Source: Bryobacterales bacterium
Lineage (GTDB): Bacteria > Acidobacteriota > Terriglobia > Bryobacterales > Bryobacteraceae
Length of the DNA stretch: 12,539 nucleotides
Reading direction: 5' to 3'
Assembly: GCA_003139735.1 (NCBI GenBank)
Contig: PLGA01000114.1
Coordinates: 1-12,539 of the forward strand
Every line of letters starts with the position of its first letter. Positions within the stretch are counted from its first letter, which is position 1. Below are positions 8,800 through 12,539 of the stretch, piece by piece. Below the pieces are notes generated by a model, which saw nothing but the letters and a program-made list of their open reading frames with translations, was not told the DNA's origin and ran no database searches. The translations under genes and the position numbers were made by a program.

Positions 8800-9360
8800 A
8801 TGCAGACAACGATTAGGATACGGATCGCCATCGCGGCGCTGGCGGGCCTCGCCGCGGCGCCGATGTTTTCGCAGGAAGCGGTGCACAGGAGCATCGAAGT
8901 TTACGCAATGGGATCGTACAGCCGGATTTCCGAGGTCGCCAACCCTTACATTTTCGGCTCAACGCAGAAAATGAACGCCGGTGGAGGCTTCTTCGGCGCC
9001 GGATTCGGCGGACGCCTCGGCCCGGTCGGCTTGCAGACGGAGTTCCTGCAGTCCAGGATGTCCGGAGCGGCGCAAATACCCTGCCTCAATACGGGCGCCT
9101 TGAACATCGTGGTGGAGAAGCGCACCGGGAGGATTCGGCCCGGCGGCATCGCCGGAGTCGGCGGCGCCGAGGATGCCGGGAACTCCTATCTATTCCTTCA
9201 GGCTGGCGCAGGCGTGACCGTGATGCTGACCCACAGCCTGTTCATACGGCCGCAGGTTCGGGTGCAGGATTGGGAGCGCCTCGGGGTTTTGATGGGTTCC
9301 CACCACACGGCCGTTTCCGCCGTAGTGGCAATTGGATACCGGTTCCCAGCGTCGCAGTAA
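8800..9360 (+). CDS. Small outer-membrane beta-barrel protein
   Basis: A 186-residue secreted protein. The start at 8800 is preferred over an in-frame ATG 54 bases upstream because AGAGGAG lies at 8788-8794 and the product then opens with a clean signal peptide (MQTTIRIRIAIAALAGLAAA, cleavage near MFSQE). The mature chain is made of alternating amphipathic strands rich in glycine and aromatics: SIEVYAMGSYSRIS, GGGFFGAGFGGRLG, VGLQTEFLQSRM, YLFLQAGAGVTVML, LFIRPQVRVQDW and AVSAVVAIGYRF. It closes with a terminal aromatic strand and four extra residues. This fits a small eight-strand or smaller outer-membrane barrel with no assigned function. It follows the 8083 gene by 123 bases on the same strand and is probably co-transcribed with it. 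Confidence 0.75.
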   Translation: MQTTIRIRIAIAALAGLAAAPMFSQEAVHRSIEVYAMGSYSRISEVANPYIFGSTQKMNAGGGFFGAGFGGRLGPVGLQTEFLQSRMSGAAQIPCLNTGALNIVVEKRTGRIRPGGIAGVGGAEDAGNSYLFLQAGAGVTVMLTHSLFIRPQVRVQDWERLGVLMGSHHTAVSAVVAIGYRFPASQ

Positions 9361-9420
9361 AAGCGTGGGGACCTGAGCCTATTTCGGCCGAGACATCGCA
9401 TATAAGGACAGAGAAGGAGG

Positions 9421-9543
9421 AACGATGAAGAAGAGGTTGGCGGCGGGTGGCGAATTGGCCTGCGCATGGAGTTTCGCGACCATGTTTACTCGCAATTCAC
9501 GACCATTCACTATTGGGGTTTCCGCATCGGGCTGGCGGTGCGG
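9421..9543 (+). pseudogene. Remnant of an outer-membrane beta-barrel C-terminus
   Basis: In the frame starting at 9421 the codons read GGGWRIGLRMEFRDHVYSQF and then, after TTIHY, WGFRIGLAVR before a TGA. This is the look of the last two strands of an outer-membrane barrel (GLR.EFRD ... G..R). No start codon lies upstream in this frame, which is closed by a TAA near 9403. In another frame a very strong ribosome binding site AAGGAGG (9414-9420) precedes ATG at 9425, giving a 45-residue frame (to 9562) that begins MKKRLAAGG like a signal peptide and then becomes nondescript. The simplest reading is an internal deletion that joined the start of one gene to the end of a barrel gene out of frame. 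A genuine small protein from 9425 cannot be excluded. Confidence 0.4.
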
Positions 9544-9582
9544 TGAGAGAGAGGTAACGTAAATGAGACGAGGAGGTCTCCA

Positions 9583-10311
9583 ATGAAACTTCGGTCGAAG
9601 CGAGCCTCGCTGGCTCGATATCTGTGCGGCGCGGGCGCCGCCGTACTCTTGGCATCGCTTGCGTACGCGCAAGGAAGCGCCGCCGGGCGCTGGGAGGGAA
9701 CTGTTGCGATGGGCGATAACCATGTCGGCCTGTCGCTCGATCTGGCGAAGAACGCCAAAGCGGACTGGGAAGCCAGCATGGGCGTTCCCGCCGAGAACGC
9801 CACCGGTCTGGTGGTGGACGACGTCGTGGTGAACGGCAATTCCGTACGTTTCACTGCCGTCGAGCTGCAAATGGCCAGGTTCGACCTGACCCTGAGCGCG
9901 GAAGGAACGCTGAAGGGAACGGTCGTGACCCCCCAGGGCTCGGCGCCGGTGGAGTTCAAGCGCACGGGTGAAGCGAAGGTGGAGCGGATTCCAGCCAGCC
10001 CAGCCGTGTCCAAGGACTTGGAAGGAGATTGGGAGGGCACGCTCCAGGCGCCCGGCGAGGCGTTCCCGGTGGCGTTCCACTTCAAGAACCAGCCGGACCA
10101 GACCGTGGCGGCCACCATGGACAGTTCCGCGAGGAACGCAATGGGCGTGCCGCTCGATAACGTGAAGCAGACGGCTCGGAAAGTGGAGATCGGCATCCAC
10201 GTGGCGCACGCGACTTTTCAGGGGACTTTGAACCAGGACGGAACCGAACTGACCGGGCAGTTCACGCACGAAGGGGACGGCATGCCGCTGACGCTGCGAA
10301 AGAAGAAGTAG
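9583..10311 (+). CDS. Secreted protein with two tandem beta-rich 'GxWEGT' domains
   Basis: A 242-residue protein of unknown function. AGGAGG at 9571-9576 fixes the start. A signal peptide covers residues 1-30 (basic N-terminus, hydrophobic core, AYAQ cleavage). The rest is two copies of one domain of about 92 residues: 35-127 (GRWEGT ... GLVVDDVVVNGNSVRF ... PVEFKR) and 148-239 (GDWEGT ... ATMDSSARNAMGVPLDNV ... GTLNQDGTELTGQFT ... PLTLRK). The same fold, with the 'tatmDS...a.GiPvd.v' and 'G.l..dgteltG.w.q' motifs, is known to me as an N-terminal, lipocalin-like domain attached to secreted alpha/beta hydrolases in acidobacteria and relatives. Here there is no hydrolase domain. It may bind a small hydrophobic ligand; that is inference. 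Confidence 0.75.
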   Translation: MKLRSKRASLARYLCGAGAAVLLASLAYAQGSAAGRWEGTVAMGDNHVGLSLDLAKNAKADWEASMGVPAENATGLVVDDVVVNGNSVRFTAVELQMARFDLTLSAEGTLKGTVVTPQGSAPVEFKRTGEAKVERIPASPAVSKDLEGDWEGTLQAPGEAFPVAFHFKNQPDQTVAATMDSSARNAMGVPLDNVKQTARKVEIGIHVAHATFQGTLNQDGTELTGQFTHEGDGMPLTLRKKK

Positions 10312-10343
10312 CCAGCAATGCGGATGCGAAAGGCGGACGGGTC

Positions 10344-11162
10344 ATGAAGAAGGTTGTGCTTTCCATTATTCTCGGAACTCTGTCGTTTTTCCCGTTCTTC
10401 CTCGGGGCGGCGCTATTTGAGGTTCTTGGGAGGACGTCCTTCAGGGAGATGGCGGCGGGGTGCATTGCCATGGCCGCGTACCTCGCGGCCTGCCAGTTCC
10501 TGGTGGCGCGATACGGTTTCGGCGGCGAGACCGAGGACTCTCTCAGCGGGTGGGCCAGTCCGATCGCTATGGTCGCGCCGGTGATTGCGATCTTCCTTTT
10601 CATGGCGGCCGCAGAGGCCCCCGGGGTGGTGCTTGCGCAGGGCATCCCCATGGTAGCGGCCGCTTGCGCGGGCATCCTCGCGGGAGCGCTGGCCGCGCGG
10701 CGGAGAGCCGCCCCGGCGCCCGCCCGCGCCGCCAAGAGCGGGCGATTGGCCCGGCGGATGCTCTTGCAGGCCGGCGCAAGCCGGTTACTGGCCGTGGCCG
10801 CGGCGCTGGCCTTGGTCGTCGCTCCGGCCGCCGCGAAGGATGTCTCGAAGGATGCAATGCCGCACCGGGCCGTCAACGGGTTAGCCGTCTGCGTGGCCGT
10901 GCAAGCGCTTCTTGCCGTCCTTATGCTCTGGAAAACGCGCACCGGCAAGACGCCGGTCGCGGCAGGCGTCTTCAGCCCGATCCTGGGTTTGCTGTATCTG
11001 GCGATGGCGTCGGACTTTCTCGCGCACGGCCCTGGAATGCGTGGGGCCGCGATAGCGCTTTTCGCGTGCGGAGGAATGGACTTTGCCGTGTGCGTCTTGG
11101 CCGTGGCTGCGATTCTGCAGCGAACCGATCCGGCTGAGACCCAGGCGGCGCCGGCTCGTTGA
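10344..11162 (+). CDS. Polytopic membrane protein of unknown function
   Basis: A 272-residue protein with seven or eight hydrophobic segments (about 5-27, 37-56, 73-90, 98-118, 147-164, 178-196, 205-224 and 235-258). A basic, proline- and alanine-rich loop at about 119-140 (RRRAAPAPARAAKSGRLARR) separates four N-terminal from the later segments and is probably cytoplasmic. I recognise no family motif. The ribosome binding site is weak (GGCGGACGGG just upstream). The gene follows the two-domain secreted protein by 32 bases and is likely in the same transcript. It ends two bases from the stop of trpD, which runs toward it. Composition is like that of its neighbours. Confidence 0.7.
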   Translation: MKKVVLSIILGTLSFFPFFLGAALFEVLGRTSFREMAAGCIAMAAYLAACQFLVARYGFGGETEDSLSGWASPIAMVAPVIAIFLFMAAAEAPGVVLAQGIPMVAAACAGILAGALAARRRAAPAPARAAKSGRLARRMLLQAGASRLLAVAAALALVVAPAAAKDVSKDAMPHRAVNGLAVCVAVQALLAVLMLWKTRTGKTPVAAGVFSPILGLLYLAMASDFLAHGPGMRGAAIALFACGGMDFAVCVLAVAAILQRTDPAETQAAPAR

Positions 11163-11164
11163 GC

Positions 11165-12187
11165 CTACAACGCCTTTCCGAACCCCGCCAGCGCTTCCAC
11201 CTTGCCCCAAGCCGCCCCGCTATCGATAGCCGCCGCCGCTATGGCCGCGCCTTCCAGGAAGCTTGCGGCCTTTCCCGCCGCCACCAGCGCCGCCGACGCG
11301 TTCGCCAGCACCACATCGCGCTGGGGCCCCAAACCGCCGCCGAGCACGGCGCGGGCGATTTCCGCGTTGTGTGCGATGTCGCCGCCCTTGAGGTCTTCGG
11401 GTTTCGCCACCGCCAATCCGAAATCCTCCGGCATCAGCGTCAGCGCCTCCACGCTGCCCTCTTCGACGGAAAACGCCAGGGTCGAACCGGTGGTGGTGAT
11501 TTCATCCAAACCGTCCGACCCATGCACCACGAAGCCGCGCCGCAATCCCAGAGCCGCCAGCGCGCCCGCGATCCACTCGGCGGCATGAGCCGATGGAGCG
11601 CCGGCCAATTGCGCATCCGCTCCGGCGGGGTTGGTGAGCGGCCCGAGCAGGTTGAACACGGTTCGCATTTTCAAATCCACCCGCACCGGATGCGCGTGCT
11701 TCGTGGCCGAGTGAAAGGCCGGCGCGAACAGGAAGCCAATGCCGATTTCGCGGATGGCGCGCCCCACTTCCTCCGGCGGAATGGCGATCGCGATTCCCAA
11801 CTCTTCCAGCAGGTCCGCGCTGCCGCACCGGCTCGATATGGAACGGTTGCCGTGCTTGGCGACGCGCACGCCGGCGCCGGCCGCCACGAACGCGGCGATG
11901 GTGGAGATGTTGAATGTGGAGGCGCCGTCCCCGCCCGTCCCGCAGGTATCGAGCAGCGGTTCGCCGCCGGGACCGCAATCGATGGGCGCGGCCATCTCTC
12001 GCATGGCGCGCGCGAACCCCACCAACTCCTCCACGGTCTCACCTTTCATCCGCAAGGCCACCAGAAACGCGGCAATCTGCGGCTGGCTCGCCTGGCCGGA
12101 CAGTATCGTCCGCATGGCCTCCAATGCCTCGCCGGACGATAGGTCCACCCGCGACACAACGCGCTCCAGGTACGGCAAAAGGGCCAT
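11165..12187 (-). CDS. trpD: Anthranilate phosphoribosyltransferase
   Basis: A 340-residue enzyme transferring the phosphoribosyl group of PRPP to anthranilate, the second step from chorismate to tryptophan, as a cytoplasmic homodimer. Signatures are intact: LLDTCGTGGDGASTFNIST (PRPP and metal binding, about residues 78-96), KHGNRSISSRCGSADLLEEL (111-130) and RTVFNLLGPLTNPA in the C-terminal domain, with the helical N-terminal dimer part (ILSGQASQPQIAAFLVALRM, KGETVEELVGFARAMREM) before them. Length is typical. ATG 12187 (MALLPYLERVV) is chosen because TrpD proteins usually begin near 'LLPYL'; an in-frame ATG at 12217 adds ten residues. Neither has a clear ribosome binding site. No other trp gene is in the window. 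It is divergent from sucC. Confidence 0.96.
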   Translation of the reverse strand: MALLPYLERVVSRVDLSSGEALEAMRTILSGQASQPQIAAFLVALRMKGETVEELVGFARAMREMAAPIDCGPGGEPLLDTCGTGGDGASTFNISTIAAFVAAGAGVRVAKHGNRSISSRCGSADLLEELGIAIAIPPEEVGRAIREIGIGFLFAPAFHSATKHAHPVRVDLKMRTVFNLLGPLTNPAGADAQLAGAPSAHAAEWIAGALAALGLRRGFVVHGSDGLDEITTTGSTLAFSVEEGSVEALTLMPEDFGLAVAKPEDLKGGDIAHNAEIARAVLGGGLGPQRDVVLANASAALVAAGKAASFLEGAAIAAAAIDSGAAWGKVEALAGFGKAL

Positions 12188-12237
12188 GATATAGTGAAGG
12201 ACGGGCTTTCTCGTCATCCTAGCACAAGCGTTTTTCC
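12188..12237. promoter_or_regulatory. Short divergent start region between trpD and sucC
   Basis: Only 50 bases (20 if trpD starts at 12217) separate the two genes. A TATAGT word at 12190-12195 could be a -10 for sucC with a leader of about 36 bases, and TAGGAT on the minus strand (12220-12215) could be a -10 for trpD. Neither has a good -35. No Shine-Dalgarno sequence precedes the sucC ATG; the bases before it are T-rich. Confidence 0.3.
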
Positions 12238-12539
12238 ATGAAAATCCATGAGTATCAGGCCAAGGCCATTCTCGCGCAGTTCCATGTCCCGGTACCGCGC
12301 GGCGAAGTAGCGTTCACCGCCGAGGAAGCGGAGACGGCGGCCAAGAACATCGGCGGCAGCGTGGTGGTGAAGGCGCAGATCCACGCCGGCGGGCGCGGCA
12401 AGGGCGGCGGCGTGAAGGTGGCCAAGAACGCCGCGGAAGCCGCCGAAATCGCGCGCCGCATGATCGGCATGAAGCTGGTGACCCATCAGACCGGACCCGA
12501 GGGCCGCATTGTCCAGCGGCTGCTCATCGAAGAGACCGC
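12238..12539 (+). CDS. sucC: Succinyl-CoA synthetase (ADP-forming) beta subunit, 5' part
   Basis: The first 100 residues of the TCA-cycle enzyme subunit that binds nucleotide and succinate; the gene runs off the window. The start [20 protein letters not shown] is the family's standard N-terminus, followed by the ATP-grasp strand [20 protein letters not shown] (about residues 42-61), the glycine-rich loop that binds nucleotide. The next part ([20 protein letters not shown], then HQTGPEG) also matches. sucD would be expected downstream, outside the window. The ATG at 12238 has no obvious ribosome binding site. It is divergent from trpD. Confidence 0.95.
   Translation, partial: MKIHEYQAKAILAQFHVPVPRGEVAFTAEEAETAAKNIGGSVVVKAQIHAGGRGKGGGVKVAKNAAEAAEIARRMIGMKLVTHQTGPEGRIVQRLLIEET

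Noticed and set aside
11159..12142. Plus-strand open frame of 327 codons
   Set aside because: It is antisense to trpD, which has all family signatures.

Overview
This is GC-rich bacterial DNA that most resembles an acidobacterium of the Solibacter/Bryobacter type. The assignment is inferred from gene content, since no rRNA or other phylogenetic marker is complete here. The clues are a PEP-CTERM protein built from HAF repeats, an overlapping pair of a short ECF sigma factor (Sig-70_X6 type) and a large Ser/Thr kinase with a WD40/PD40-like C-terminal half, many small secreted proteins of unknown function, and short lineage-typical beta-barrel proteins.

Layout. 1-2320: an AT-rich promoter-like stretch, then two translationally coupled genes for exported proteins: a HAF-repeat protein with a PEP-CTERM sorting tail, and a Tat-signal DUF362 protein. 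2321-2774: no intact gene; it holds what looks like the frameshifted tail of a prolyl-tRNA synthetase on the minus strand and an inverted repeat beside hicB. 2775-3417 (minus): a HicA/HicB toxin-antitoxin pair with a likely operator palindrome at 3424-3445. 3446-3746: non-coding. 3747-4637: an exported dienelactone hydrolase family protein, ending base-to-base against the kinase gene that runs toward it. 4638-7947 (minus): sigma factor, then receptor-like Ser/Thr kinase, overlapping by 20 bases. 8083-11162 (plus): a run of envelope genes, divergent from the sigma/kinase pair: a secreted or membrane protein of unknown function, a small outer-membrane beta-barrel, a probable barrel remnant, a secreted protein with two copies of one beta-rich domain, and a polytopic membrane protein. 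11165-12187 (minus): trpD, anthranilate phosphoribosyltransferase. 12238-end: the 5' part of sucC, succinyl-CoA synthetase beta subunit, divergent from trpD.

How the parts fit. trpD and sucC are core metabolism. The sigma factor and kinase look like one signalling unit, and the divergent envelope genes are plausible but unproven targets. The stretch from about 2320 to 3746, with hicAB between gene debris, has the look of a small accessory insertion site. No insertion sequence, tRNA, rRNA or CRISPR array was found. I see no clearly new multi-gene system; the best leads are the PEP-CTERM/DUF362 coupling, the hicAB operator, the gene remnants and the duplicated-domain secreted protein.
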